Assembly: GCF_004765795.1 (NCBI RefSeq)
Contig: NZ_SBIV01000008.1
Span: forward strand, 62,001 to 126,000
Length of the DNA: 64,000 bases
Reading direction: 5' to 3'
Origin: Halorussus marinus
GTDB taxonomy: Archaea; Halobacteriota; Halobacteria; Halobacteriales; Haladaptataceae
The number at the start of each line of letters is the position of its first letter. The stretch's first letter is position 1. The notes beneath the pieces are model-generated. The model was not told the DNA's origin and ran no database searches. It worked only from the letters and a program-made list of their open reading frames with translations. Made by a program: the position numbers and the translations under genes. This document shows positions 41,709 through 49,370 of this stretch, piece after piece.

Positions 41709-42745
41709 GCCTCTCGACCGAGTTCGAGCGGGTCGAGCTCCCGCTCGAAGACGCCTTCACCATCTCCCGGAGCACTCAGGAGGTCGCCGAGAACGTGATC
41801 GTCCGGATCTCGGACGGCGAGGGCAACGAGGGCGTCGGCGGGGCCGCGCCCTCGGCCCACTACGGCGAGACCGCCGACACGGTCGAAGCAGTGCTCCCCG
41901 ACCTGCTGGCGGCCGTCGAGGAGGTCGACGACCCCCACCAGCTCGAACGCATCGAGGGCCGGCTGACCGACGTCGTCGAGCGCAACGCGGCCGCCCGGTG
42001 TGCGGTCAGCATCGCACTCCACGATCTGGTCTGTGAACGCCTCGACCTGTCGCTGTACCAGTACTGGGGGCTCGACCCGACCGAGTCGATCGAGAGCTCG
42101 TACACCATCGGGATCGACACCGCCGAGCGGATGCGCGAGAAGACCGAGCGCGCCGTCGAGCGGGGGTACTCCACGCTGAAAGTGAAGGTCGGGACCGACC
42201 GCGACGAGGAGATTCTGGCGGCCGTCCGGGAGGCCGCGCCCGACGCGACGGTCCGGGTCGACGCCAACGAGGGGTGGACGCCCCGCGAGGCCGTCCGGAA
42301 GGTCGAGATGCTCGACGGCTACGGCGTCGAGTTCGTCGAACAGCCGGTGCCGGCGGGCGATCCCGAGGGCCTGCGATTCGTCCGCGAGCAGTCGGTCCTG
42401 CCGATCGCGGCCGACGAGTCGTGTGTCACGCTCGAAGACATCCCCCGGATCGCCGACAAGGCCGACATCGCGAATCTCAAGCTCATGAAGTGTGGCGGAC
42501 TCCGGGAGGCGGTCCGGATGATCCACGCCGCGCGCGCCCACGGCATGGAGGTGATGCTCGGGTGCATGATCGAGTCGAACGCCTCGATCGCGGCGGCGAC
42601 TCACCTCGCACCCCTGCTCGACTACGCCGACCTCGACGGCTCGCTGTTGCTCGCCGAGGACCCCTACGCGGGCGTCCCGATGGACGGCGGCGAGATCGAC
42701 CTCGAAGCGATCGACCGCCCGGGAACCGGCGTCCGCGCCGAGTAG
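41705..42745 (+). CDS. dgcA: N-acetyl-D-glutamate racemase DgcA / dipeptide epimerase (enolase superfamily)
   Basis: The 346-residue enolase-superfamily protein has the KxK motif STLKVKVG (K159, K161), metal ligands D186 (VDANEG), E212 (VEQPVP) and D237 (AADES), and the second-base region NLKLMKCGG (K259). It ends with ASIAAATHLAPLL. The fold is shared by L-Ala-D/L-Glu epimerases and by DgcA, which racemises N-acetyl-D-glutamate to N-acetyl-L-glutamate. The tight pairing with dgcN favours the latter. Confidence 0.85.
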   Translation: MSLSTEFERVELPLEDAFTISRSTQEVAENVIVRISDGEGNEGVGGAAPSAHYGETADTVEAVLPDLLAAVEEVDDPHQLERIEGRLTDVVERNAAARCAVSIALHDLVCERLDLSLYQYWGLDPTESIESSYTIGIDTAERMREKTERAVERGYSTLKVKVGTDRDEEILAAVREAAPDATVRVDANEGWTPREAVRKVEMLDGYGVEFVEQPVPAGDPEGLRFVREQSVLPIAADESCVTLEDIPRIADKADIANLKLMKCGGLREAVRMIHAARAHGMEVMLGCMIESNASIAAATHLAPLLDYADLDGSLLLAEDPYAGVPMDGGEIDLEAIDRPGTGVRAE

Positions 42746-42816
42746 CCGGTAGCCGGCCTCGCTTTCCGCGAATCCGCCACAACCCCTATTGTCGGCTGTG
42801 GAGTCGGTACCGTACG

Positions 42817-43605
42817 ATGGGACGCGCAGAATCGCCGACCGAGGCGGCCCGACAGCGCGGGGAATCGATCTACGACGGACTGCTCACTGTCGCGATAACA
42901 GGCATCGCCATCATCGTGCCGCTGGTGGTGACACTCTGGGTGCTGGCGACGGTCATCCAGTTCATCGCCGGCGCGTTCGCGCCGATGGTGGCGGCGCTCG
43001 AGTGGACAGGCGTCGTCGGGGTCCTCCGGTCGGTGTGGGTCGACCTCGGGATGGCGGTGCCCAGAGCGGTGTTCGGCTACCTCCCGCAGGTGGTCGCGGT
43101 CATCATCCTCGTGGGCAGTATCGTCGGCGTCGGGAGCCTCGCACACGTCAGGTACGGCGAGCGCATCGTGGTCGTGGTCGACAACGCGCTCGCCGAGATT
43201 CCCGGAATCGGGACGGTCTACCAGAGCGTCCGACGGGTCGGCGACGCGATGCTCGGGAGCGAGGCCGAGAACTTCGAGGACGTGAAGGTAGTCGAGTACC
43301 CCCGCGACGGGTCGTACGTCCTCGGGTTCGAGACGGCACAGTCGCCGCCCGCGATCGGCGAGGCGGTCGGCGAGGACGAGCTCGTGGCGATGTTCCTGCC
43401 GTTCGCTCCCAATCCCGTGATGGGCGGCTATCTGGCTCACATCCCCGAAGACAGGGTGTACGACGTCGACATGACCGTCGAGGAGGGAGTCCGGACGATC
43501 GTCACGACCGGGATCGCCGGCGGCGAGGACGACGACGGCGACTTCGCGATCGGCAACATCCCGGGCGTCGAACACGACGAGGACAGCCCGGCGAAAGCCG
43601 ACTGA
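42817..43605 (+). CDS. DUF502 membrane protein
   Basis: The 262-residue protein has two hydrophobic helices (LLTVAITGIAIIVPLVVTLWVLATVI and a second at about 87-108). The DUF502 core follows: VVVVDNALAEIPGIGTVYQSVRRVGDAML, then VVEYPRDGSYVLGFETA and FLPFAPNPVMGGYLAHIPEDRVYDVDMTVEEGVRTIVTTG. DUF502 proteins are membrane-anchored and widely conserved, with an uncertain role. A CCCTATTG TATA-like element lies at 42784-42791, about 29 bases upstream. Confidence 0.88.
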   Translation: MGRAESPTEAARQRGESIYDGLLTVAITGIAIIVPLVVTLWVLATVIQFIAGAFAPMVAALEWTGVVGVLRSVWVDLGMAVPRAVFGYLPQVVAVIILVGSIVGVGSLAHVRYGERIVVVVDNALAEIPGIGTVYQSVRRVGDAMLGSEAENFEDVKVVEYPRDGSYVLGFETAQSPPAIGEAVGEDELVAMFLPFAPNPVMGGYLAHIPEDRVYDVDMTVEEGVRTIVTTGIAGGEDDDGDFAIGNIPGVEHDEDSPAKAD

Positions 43606-43653
43606 ACGGACGCGGACCGGGCCGTCGGCGCTCGTCGCGACCTCGCGTCCGGG

Positions 43654-45111
43654 TCAGTCGTCGGCCGCCGCGGCCGACCGACCGTCGCCGGCGTCGACCC
43701 GCTTTTCGGTGATCCCCCAGCCGGTCAGACCCATCGCGAACAGGACGAGCGGCGAGAGGAACGCGAAGAAGTAGTACGGGAAGTACTCCAGCGTCGCCAC
43801 GCCGAACGCGCCGGACATGTACACCGCCCCGGCGTGCCACGGGATGAGCGCGCCGGTCGGGGTCCCGGCGGCCTCGACCGCCCGCGAGAGGTTCTCGCTG
43901 TCGAGGTCGTACTCGTCGTAGAGGTTCCGGAGCGACATCCCGGGCACGACAATCGACATATATTGCTGGGCCGAGAGCACGTTGACGACGATGGCGCCGA
44001 CGCCGGTGCTGACGATGAGGCTCGATCGGCTCCGGATGCTGGCGGCGAGCCGGTGGGCCAGCACCGCGAGGATGCCGGTCGATTCGAGCAGGCCGCCCAG
44101 CGACAGCGCCGCGACGACCACGGTGATAGTCCACGCGGAGCCCGAGAGGCCGTCACTGTGCAGGAGTCTGTCGACCCGTTCTACCCCGGTCGCGGGCTCG
44201 GTGCCGTTGAGGAATATCTCCCAGCCGACGACGAACGACTGGCCCTGCAGGAGGACGGTCGTGAGCACGCCGGCGAACACGCCCGCGACCAGAGACGGCA
44301 GTGCCGAGTAGCCGGACAGCGCGAGTCCGAAGGTGACGACCAGCGGGAGAAAGACGAGGGGTGAGATGTCGTAAGTCCCCGCGAGCGCGCCCTGAATCTC
44401 GGCGACCTGTCCGGCGGGGATCGCGCCGCCGGCCCGGAGGCCGAGCGCGGCGTACAGCACGACCGAGATGCCCAACGCGAGCAGGGTCCCCCACCGCATC
44501 GACCGGATGTGGTCGTAGAGGTCGGTGTTGGTGACCGCGGCCGCGAGGTTGGTGGTGTCCGACAGCGGCGACTGCTTGTCGCCGGCGTACGCGCCCGAGA
44601 GGATCGCGCCGGCGGTCATCGGCTCGGGGATGCCCAGTCCCGAGCCGATCCCGATGAACGCGACTCCGAGCGTCCCGGCGGTCGTCCACGACGATCCGAT
44701 CGAGAACGCGACCGCCGCCGCGAGCAGCGCGGTCGCGGGCAGGAACACCTCGGGGGTGAGCACCGACAGCCCGTAGTACATCAGCCCCGGGATCGTCCCG
44801 GCGCTGACCCACGTCGCGATGAGCGCGTAGATCGTAAAGAGGATGAGCACCGCCTGCAGGCCCATCATCAGCCCCTTCGCGATCCCGTCGTAGACGTCGT
44901 TCCACGACAGGCCCAGCCAGTAGGTCGCGACCAGTCCGGTCAACACGATGCTCCAGAGCAACGGCGCGTGGGGCGCGAGCTTCAGATACCCCGAGCCGAT
45001 CCCGAGGAAGACGACGACCCCCAGAACCGGCACGAGCGCCTGCGAGAGCGTCGGCCGACGCTCCGGCGACAGTTCCTCGTAGGTCAGCGGTTCGAAGTCG
45101 AGCGAAGGCAT
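43654..45111 (-). CDS. nhaC: Na+/H+ antiporter, NhaC family
   Basis: The 485-residue polytopic protein has NhaC landmarks: LGLSWNDVYDGIAKGLMMGLQAVLILFTIYALIATWVSAGTIPGLMYYGL near the N-terminus, SIGSSWTTAGTLGVAFIGIG, AGAILSGAYAGDKQSPLSDTTNLAAAV and AGTPTGALIPWHAGAVYMSGA. NhaC antiporters exchange external H+ for cytosolic Na+. An A+T-rich promoter lies just upstream. Together with the Mrp complex at 12.6-18.8 kb it gives this window two unrelated sodium exporters. Confidence 0.9.
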   Translation of the reverse strand: MPSLDFEPLTYEELSPERRPTLSQALVPVLGVVVFLGIGSGYLKLAPHAPLLWSIVLTGLVATYWLGLSWNDVYDGIAKGLMMGLQAVLILFTIYALIATWVSAGTIPGLMYYGLSVLTPEVFLPATALLAAAVAFSIGSSWTTAGTLGVAFIGIGSGLGIPEPMTAGAILSGAYAGDKQSPLSDTTNLAAAVTNTDLYDHIRSMRWGTLLALGISVVLYAALGLRAGGAIPAGQVAEIQGALAGTYDISPLVFLPLVVTFGLALSGYSALPSLVAGVFAGVLTTVLLQGQSFVVGWEIFLNGTEPATGVERVDRLLHSDGLSGSAWTITVVVAALSLGGLLESTGILAVLAHRLAASIRSRSSLIVSTGVGAIVVNVLSAQQYMSIVVPGMSLRNLYDEYDLDSENLSRAVEAAGTPTGALIPWHAGAVYMSGAFGVATLEYFPYYFFAFLSPLVLFAMGLTGWGITEKRVDAGDGRSAAAADD

Positions 45112-45134
45112 TCGCCACCGTCTAATGACTGAGA

Positions 45135-45175
45135 GTATTAAAACTCGTTCTTTTTATTCGTATAAAGAATATTTA
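45135..45175 (-). promoter_or_regulatory. A+T-rich promoter region of nhaC
   Basis: Minus-strand GTTTTAATAC (45135-45144) lies 24-33 bases before the ATG at 45111. Further upstream, about 45153-45174 is almost pure A/T (with another TATAC). The island contrasts sharply with the surrounding G+C-rich DNA and could hold several overlapping control sites. Confidence 0.5.
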
Positions 45176-45264
45176 AAGTGTGGGTCGGTACCGCAAGTCG
45201 TACTAACAGTTCCCAGACGGCGCGGCGATTTCGGCACGCGTCACTCAGAGTGGGTCGGCGACGA

Positions 45265-45426
45265 TCACTCTGATCGGCAAGCGTCGGTCGCCCGGAGAAA
45301 CGCGTTAGACGAGACCGGCGTCTCACACAGGACGCACCCAGTGGTCAGCAATTCCGACCGGATGTCGGCGTCGACGATCACCTGCGCCGTACACTCCGGA
45401 CAGTCGAAGACGTACTCCGGTGCCAC
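45265..45426 (-). CDS. zinc-ribbon mini-protein (DUF7560-like)
   Basis: The frame from the GTG at 45426 encodes 53 residues beginning MAPEYVFDCPECTAQ, with a second pair GCVLCETPV. It is a four-Cys zinc ribbon (CxxC near residues 9-12 and 31-34) followed by SNAFLRATDACRSE. It matches a haloarchaeal family of tiny zinc-ribbon proteins often found near HTH regulators. Here it lies about 107 bases downstream of narO on the same strand. A perfect 15-base palindrome and a GGTTATTC TATA-like element lie upstream. Confidence 0.7.
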   Translation of the reverse strand: MAPEYVFDCPECTAQVIVDADIRSELLTTGCVLCETPVSSNAFLRATDACRSE

Positions 45427-45475
45427 GGTGACCCCGTTGGCTCACACCACCGCCCGAACCTGAATAACCCCCGTC

Positions 45476-45490
45476 CCCACATCGTGTGGG
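45476..45490 (-). promoter_or_regulatory. palindrome upstream of the zinc-ribbon gene
   Basis: CCCACATCGTGTGGG has 6-base arms around a 3-base centre. On the minus strand it sits just upstream of a TATA-like GGTTATTC (about 45462-45469) that precedes the GTG at 45426. It could be an operator, or a hairpin following the narO stop at 45533. No T-run follows. Confidence 0.4.
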
Positions 45491-45532
45491 CGTTGAAACC
45501 TCCGGCGGCGTCGATCGGCCCGCCGCGCCGGC

Positions 45533-46168
45533 TCAGGCTTCGAGGACGGAGGTGAGGATCTTCGACTGGGCGGCCGAGAGGTGCTCGGCGAACGTCGAGC
45601 GGTTGATGCCAAGCGTCTCGGAGATGTCGGTGGCGTTCGCGCCCTTCGGGTGATCGAAGTACCCCATCTCGTGGGCGGTCTCGAGCACCTCGCGCTGGCG
45701 ACTCGTGAGCTCCGTGCGGTCGACGAACACGAGGTCGTCCGAGCCCTCCGCGGACGTCGATCGAGTGAGTCGCCGGAGCGTGACTCCGTCGTAGGTCTCT
45801 CGGAGCGCCGAGACGATCTCCCGGAGCGCGCCGATATTCGAGGCGACGAACGACAGCGCGATCGCCCCCTCGTTCGGGTCGAGGTGACGGACCGGACAGC
45901 CGTGGCTCTCGACGAGTTCGCAGGCACACTCCGGAGTCGCGCCCGTCGGGCACTCGAACCGGTAGATCACCTCGTCGCCGTAGTGAAACACCTCGGTGAC
46001 GTCGTCGAGGTCGGCGGCCGCCTCGGCCGTGAACTCGACGGTCACGGCGTCGCCGGTCCGCCCCGACCGCGAGACCGACTGGATCCGTGCCGACTCCGAG
46101 GCGCTGGCGATGCGGCAGACCGAACGATCCTCGACCGCGAGTTCGGCGTGAACGCCCTCCTCGGACAT
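45533..46168 (-). CDS. narO: nitrate-respiration regulator NarO (Bat-type, CXnCXCX7C + HTH_10)
   Basis: The 211-residue protein from the ATG at 46168 has an N-terminal Cys18, then ECACELVESHGC (C81-x-C83-x7-C91; an extra C73), and a C-terminal HTH_10 (LTSRQREVLETAHEMGYFDHPKGANATDISETLGINRSTFAEHL). The CXnCXCX7C plus HTH architecture is that described for NarO/DmsR regulators of anaerobic respiration in Haloferax. The Cys residues probably bind an oxygen- or redox-sensitive metal centre. It is divergent from the nar operon. A strong TATA element at 46194-46202 indicates a leaderless mRNA. Confidence 0.87.
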   Translation of the reverse strand: MSEEGVHAELAVEDRSVCRIASASESARIQSVSRSGRTGDAVTVEFTAEAAADLDDVTEVFHYGDEVIYRFECPTGATPECACELVESHGCPVRHLDPNEGAIALSFVASNIGALREIVSALRETYDGVTLRRLTRSTSAEGSDDLVFVDRTELTSRQREVLETAHEMGYFDHPKGANATDISETLGINRSTFAEHLSAAQSKILTSVLEA

Positions 46169-46193
46169 ACGTGAAGGTACCTCCGTCGGCAGG

Positions 46194-46202
46194 ATAAAAA
46201 TT
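46194..46202 (-). promoter_or_regulatory. TATA element of narO
   Basis: Minus-strand AATTTTTAT lies 26-34 bases before the narO ATG at 46168. It is the strongest A+T run in the narO-nar intergenic region. Confidence 0.6.
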
Positions 46203-46206
46203 CTAC

Positions 46207-46231
46207 CGAACGGGTTAGTCACACCTATTAC
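46207..46231 (+). promoter_or_regulatory. candidate NarO operator and nar operon TATA element
   Basis: CGAA-CGGG-TTAG (46207-46218) matches the CGAA-N4-TTCG semi-palindrome reported upstream of NarO-controlled promoters at seven of eight positions. It lies five bases from the narO TATA on the left and five bases before CTATTACC (46224-46231), a TATA-like element for the nar operon on the right. One site could therefore control both directions. A second TATA-like CTTAAACC is at 46264-46271. Confidence 0.45.
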
Positions 46232-46282
46232 CGACTGGGAATCGCGACCCGACCGGCTCGGGACTTAAACCCCCAGTATACG

Positions 46283-46429
46283 ATGGTCCGTGGGTTACCG
46301 GCGTCGAGTCGGAATCTCAAACCGAGGGGAACTATGGCTCGAACCACAGTCCCATCGGCCGGACCGGGCGCGGGTCGGGAGCCGTCCGACGCCGTCGACC
46401 GCCGGCGTCCGCGGGGTGGTCGCCCGTGA
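46283..46429 (+). CDS. possible 48-residue leader peptide of the nar operon
   Basis: The frame from the ATG at 46283 (or the in-frame ATG at 46334, preceded by GAGGGG) ends in a TGA (46427-46429) overlapping the GTG start of the first nar gene (46426) as GTGA. The peptide is Arg/Pro-rich and unfamiliar. If translated it would couple ribosomes into the operon. It could equally be chance. Confidence 0.35.
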   Translation: MVRGLPASSRNLKPRGTMARTTVPSAGPGAGREPSDAVDRRRPRGGRP

Positions 46430-47001
46430 GGCGCGAGACGGTCGTCGTCGCCCTCCTGATCGCCGCCGTCCTCCTGCCGATGTGGTACGTCGCGCTGCAC
46501 GGGGAACCGCCGAGCGAGGAGATAGCGATCGACCGGGGCGTCACCGAGATGCGGCCGCTGGGTGACATCGTCGACACGCCCGAGAAGCTCGCGCCGAGCC
46601 AGGTCGGCGTCATCGTCTGGGTCGCGCTGTTCGGGCTGGTCGGGGTGCTCACCGCGGTCCACCGGTTCATGAACTCCGCGGTCCGGCCCGACGACGGCGA
46701 GCCCGAACCGGTCGCCGACGGCGGGGCTGTCGGCCTCCCGTGGTTCCGGACCGACGACCGGTGGGTGGTCGAATATCACGACGCCTCGGACGCGATCGAG
46801 GGGATTCTTGCGATGGGCGGGCTCACCGTCCTCGCCATCGTCTTCGCCGCGCTGTTCACCGGCGAGTACCTCACGCTCGCGCGGACCCAGTACTTCGGCG
46901 TGTACGCCGCGGGGATGTTCGTCTCGCTGGCGCTGCTCACGGTCGCGTACTACGCGTGGTTCCTCCCGCACGTCGAGGTCGCCGAACGGAGGACACACTG
47001 A
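46426..47001 (+). CDS. narA: NarA-like membrane protein of the nitrate reductase operon
   Basis: The 191-residue protein from the GTG at 46426 has an N-terminal hydrophobic helix (VVVALLIAAVLLPMWYVAL), an external-type loop and three more helices (VGVIVWVALFGLVGVLTAV; LAMGGLTVLAIVFAALFTGEYL; FGVYAAGMFVSLALLTVAYYAWFL). It has no heme His pairs. It is the first gene of haloarchaeal nar operons (narA of Haloferax mediterranei) and probably anchors or assembles the Rieske/cytochrome b module. Its stop overlaps the Rieske start by one base. Confidence 0.72.
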   Translation: MRRETVVVALLIAAVLLPMWYVALHGEPPSEEIAIDRGVTEMRPLGDIVDTPEKLAPSQVGVIVWVALFGLVGVLTAVHRFMNSAVRPDDGEPEPVADGGAVGLPWFRTDDRWVVEYHDASDAIEGILAMGGLTVLAIVFAALFTGEYLTLARTQYFGVYAAGMFVSLALLTVAYYAWFLPHVEVAERRTH

Positions 47002-47660
47002 TGGGACCGAACACCGAATCCGACGACTGCGACGGCTGTTGTACCGACTGCGGGACCGACGCCGACGCCGACGCGGGCGGTCGGCCCAGCATCTTCACCG
47101 ACGCCCGGGCGTCGATGGAGCGACGTGACTACGCGAAACTGCTCGCGACCGCGGGCGGGCTGACCGCGGTCGGGAGCCTCGCCGCGCCGCTGGCGGGGCT
47201 CACCCGCGTGTTCGAGCGGTCCTACACCGGGCCGATCTACTCCGAGGGGATCAACCTCGTCGACGGCGAGGGCGAGCCGATCTCCGAGTCGGCGCTGTCG
47301 GAAGGCGAGAAGATGACCGTCTTCCCCGAGCCCCGACCGGGGATCGAGAAGGCGCCGACGCTGCTGGTTCGGCACCCGGAGGACGCCTACGGCGGCGAGA
47401 CGAACATGGAGTTCACGGTCGCGGGCTACGCGGCCTACTCGAAGGTCTGTACCCACGCCGGCTGTATGGTCTCGGACGAGGACGGCGAGACGCTGGTCTG
47501 TCCGTGTCACTTCGGGAAGTTCGATCCGACGGCGGGCGCCGCGGTCGTGGGCGGGCCGCCCTCGCGGGCACTGCCCCAACTCCCCATCACGGTATCGAGC
47601 GACGGATATCTGGTCGCCACGGGCGACTTCGAGGGGCCGGTCGGCCCCGGGGGTGAGTGA
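47001..47660 (+). CDS. narB: Rieske [2Fe-2S] protein of the nitrate reductase complex
   Basis: The 219-residue protein has a Cys-rich N-terminus (CDGCCTDCG), a single anchor or Tat-like helix ([28 protein letters not shown]) and the Rieske motifs CTHAGC (about 152-157) and [10 protein letters not shown] (about 169-178). It ends in [23 protein letters not shown]. It passes electrons from quinol/cytochrome b towards NarGH on the outer face. The extra Cys cluster at the N-terminus (four Cys in nine residues) is unusual. It overlaps narC by TGATG. Confidence 0.9.
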   Translation: MGPNTESDDCDGCCTDCGTDADADAGGRPSIFTDARASMERRDYAKLLATAGGLTAVGSLAAPLAGLTRVFERSYTGPIYSEGINLVDGEGEPISESALSEGEKMTVFPEPRPGIEKAPTLLVRHPEDAYGGETNMEFTVAGYAAYSKVCTHAGCMVSDEDGETLVCPCHFGKFDPTAGAAVVGGPPSRALPQLPITVSSDGYLVATGDFEGPVGPGGE

Positions 47661-49165
47661 TGTCCCGAGCCGACCGGCTGACCGAGCGAGCGACCGGCGC
47701 CGGCGACCGGGCCTACGCGTGGCTCGACGACCGGTTCGACCTCGATCGGGGTCGGTCGTTCCTCGGGAAGGCGTTCCCCGCGGAGGACTCGTTCCTGCTC
47801 GGGGAGGTCGCGCTGTTCTGCTTCGTGATGCTCGTGCTCACGGGGATCTTCCTCGGGATGTTCTTCGAGCCCTCGACCAGCGGCGTCGAGTACGAGGGCA
47901 GCGTCCAGAAGTTCCAGGGTCAGGAGGTGCCCGAGGCGTTCGCGAGCGTGCTCCAGATCACCTACGACGTCCCGTTCGGGATGTTCATCCGGCGGATGCA
48001 CCACTGGGCCGCCCACCTGTTCGTCGCGGCCATCGGGCTCCACATGCTCCGAGTCTTCTTCACCGGCGCGTACCGCAACCCCCGCGAGCCCAACTGGGTC
48101 GTCGGCACCGGACTCGCCGGGCTCGCGATGGGCGCGGCCTACACCGGCTACGCGCTGCCGTTCGACGAGTTCGCCGCGACCGCGACCGGGATCGGCTACA
48201 ACCTCGCCATCTCGGTCCCCGTCGTCGGGGAGGTGATCGGCAAAGTCGTGTTCGGCGGCCAGTTCCCGTCGAGCGCCACCATCCCGCGGCTGTACTTCCT
48301 CCACGTCCTCGTGATCCCGGCGCTCATCGCCGGACTGCTCGCGGTCCACATGGTGATCCTCGTCCGCCAGAAACACACCGAGGCGCCCCGCGACGGCGAC
48401 GTTCCCGGTCCGGGGGCGGCCAGCCGATCGGCCGACGCGGAGACCGGCGCCCGATCGGCCAATCCCGGCACGACCGCCTCGGACGGCGAGCCGGCGATCG
48501 GCGACGGCGGGACCGCGACCGCCGACGCGACGGTTTCGGCGGACGACGACGGCGTCGTCGTCGGCCTGCCGGCGTTCCCGAACCAGGCGGCCGTGAGCGC
48601 GGTCGTCTTCTTCCTGACGCTGGCGACCCTGTCGGCGCTGGCCGGGTTCCTGCCGGTCCACAACATCGCCGAATACGGCCCGAACGACCCGGCCGGGACC
48701 CCGGAGCTCATCATGCCCGACTGGTTCCTGATGTGGGTGTACGGCTTCCTGAAGCTGCTGCCGTCGTGGCTGAGCTTCACGATCCCGGTGGTCGACGTCC
48801 ACGTCTCGACCGAGTTCGTCGGCGGCGTCGTACTCCCGACGCTCGTGTTCGGCGCGGTCGCGATCTGGCCGTTCGTCGACTCCCGCGAGGAGCCGACCCA
48901 CTTCACCGCGAATCCGCTCGACCGGCCGCGCCAGACCGCTGTCGGGGTCGCGGCGGTCCAGTTCGTCATGATCGCCTCGATCGCGGGGATGAACAACCTC
49001 CTCGGACGAGCGATCGGGGTCGGCACTGGGGTCGTGAACCCGATCCTCACGGTCGCGCTGGTGGTCGTCCCGATCGCTTCGGGCCTGGTGACCTACCGGG
49101 TGCTGGCGGGCGGCGACGACCGGGAGCGCGCCGACGAGACCGCGGAGGTGAACGGGGATGACTGA
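47660..49165 (+). CDS. narC: cytochrome b of the nitrate reductase complex
   Basis: The 501-residue protein starts at the ATG at 47660, overlapping the narB stop. It combines a cytochrome b6-like half with two His pairs for two b hemes ([24 protein letters not shown] and [20 protein letters not shown]) and a subunit IV-like half ([18 protein letters not shown]). Between them lies a low-complexity Ala/Gly/Asp linker of about 55 residues (about 240-300) that is absent from bacterial homologues. With the Rieske protein it forms a bc-type quinol oxidase replacing NarI. Confidence 0.9.
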   Translation: MSRADRLTERATGAGDRAYAWLDDRFDLDRGRSFLGKAFPAEDSFLLGEVALFCFVMLVLTGIFLGMFFEPSTSGVEYEGSVQKFQGQEVPEAFASVLQITYDVPFGMFIRRMHHWAAHLFVAAIGLHMLRVFFTGAYRNPREPNWVVGTGLAGLAMGAAYTGYALPFDEFAATATGIGYNLAISVPVVGEVIGKVVFGGQFPSSATIPRLYFLHVLVIPALIAGLLAVHMVILVRQKHTEAPRDGDVPGPGAASRSADAETGARSANPGTTASDGEPAIGDGGTATADATVSADDDGVVVGLPAFPNQAAVSAVVFFLTLATLSALAGFLPVHNIAEYGPNDPAGTPELIMPDWFLMWVYGFLKLLPSWLSFTIPVVDVHVSTEFVGGVVLPTLVFGAVAIWPFVDSREEPTHFTANPLDRPRQTAVGVAAVQFVMIASIAGMNNLLGRAIGVGTGVVNPILTVALVVVPIASGLVTYRVLAGGDDRERADETAEVNGDD

Positions 49166-49370
49166 CGGCCCGACCGCTGACCCCGACGCCGCGGGCGTCG
49201 CACTGTCGGCGAGGACGTATCGACACCTCGACCGCGCGAGCAAGCTCCTCGGCGTCGGGCTGGTCGCGCTCGGCCTCGACGCTGGCGGCGACACGCTCGC
49301 GGGGCTCGCGCTCGGCGCGGTCGGCGCAGCGCTCGCACTCGCGACGGTTTTCCTACGGAGAGACGAATGA
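49158..49370 (+). CDS. small membrane protein of the nar operon
   Basis: The 70-residue protein (ATG at 49158, overlapping narC by eight bases and narG by four) has one or two short hydrophobic segments ([35 protein letters not shown]) and ends in FLRRDE. It corresponds in position to the unnamed small frame between narC and narG in other haloarchaea. The function is unknown. Confidence 0.7.
   Translation: MTDGPTADPDAAGVALSARTYRHLDRASKLLGVGLVALGLDAGGDTLAGLALGAVGAALALATVFLRRDE

Noticed and set aside
43834-44364. Plus-strand frame opposite nhaC
   Set aside because: It is antisense to well-conserved transporter motifs and has a composition typical of shadow frames.
45476-45505. CRISPR-repeat-like sequence (palindrome TGTGGG followed by GTTGAAAC)
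   Set aside because: The tail resembles the end of haloarchaeal CRISPR repeats, but there is one copy only, the first half does not match, and there are no spacers or cas genes nearby.
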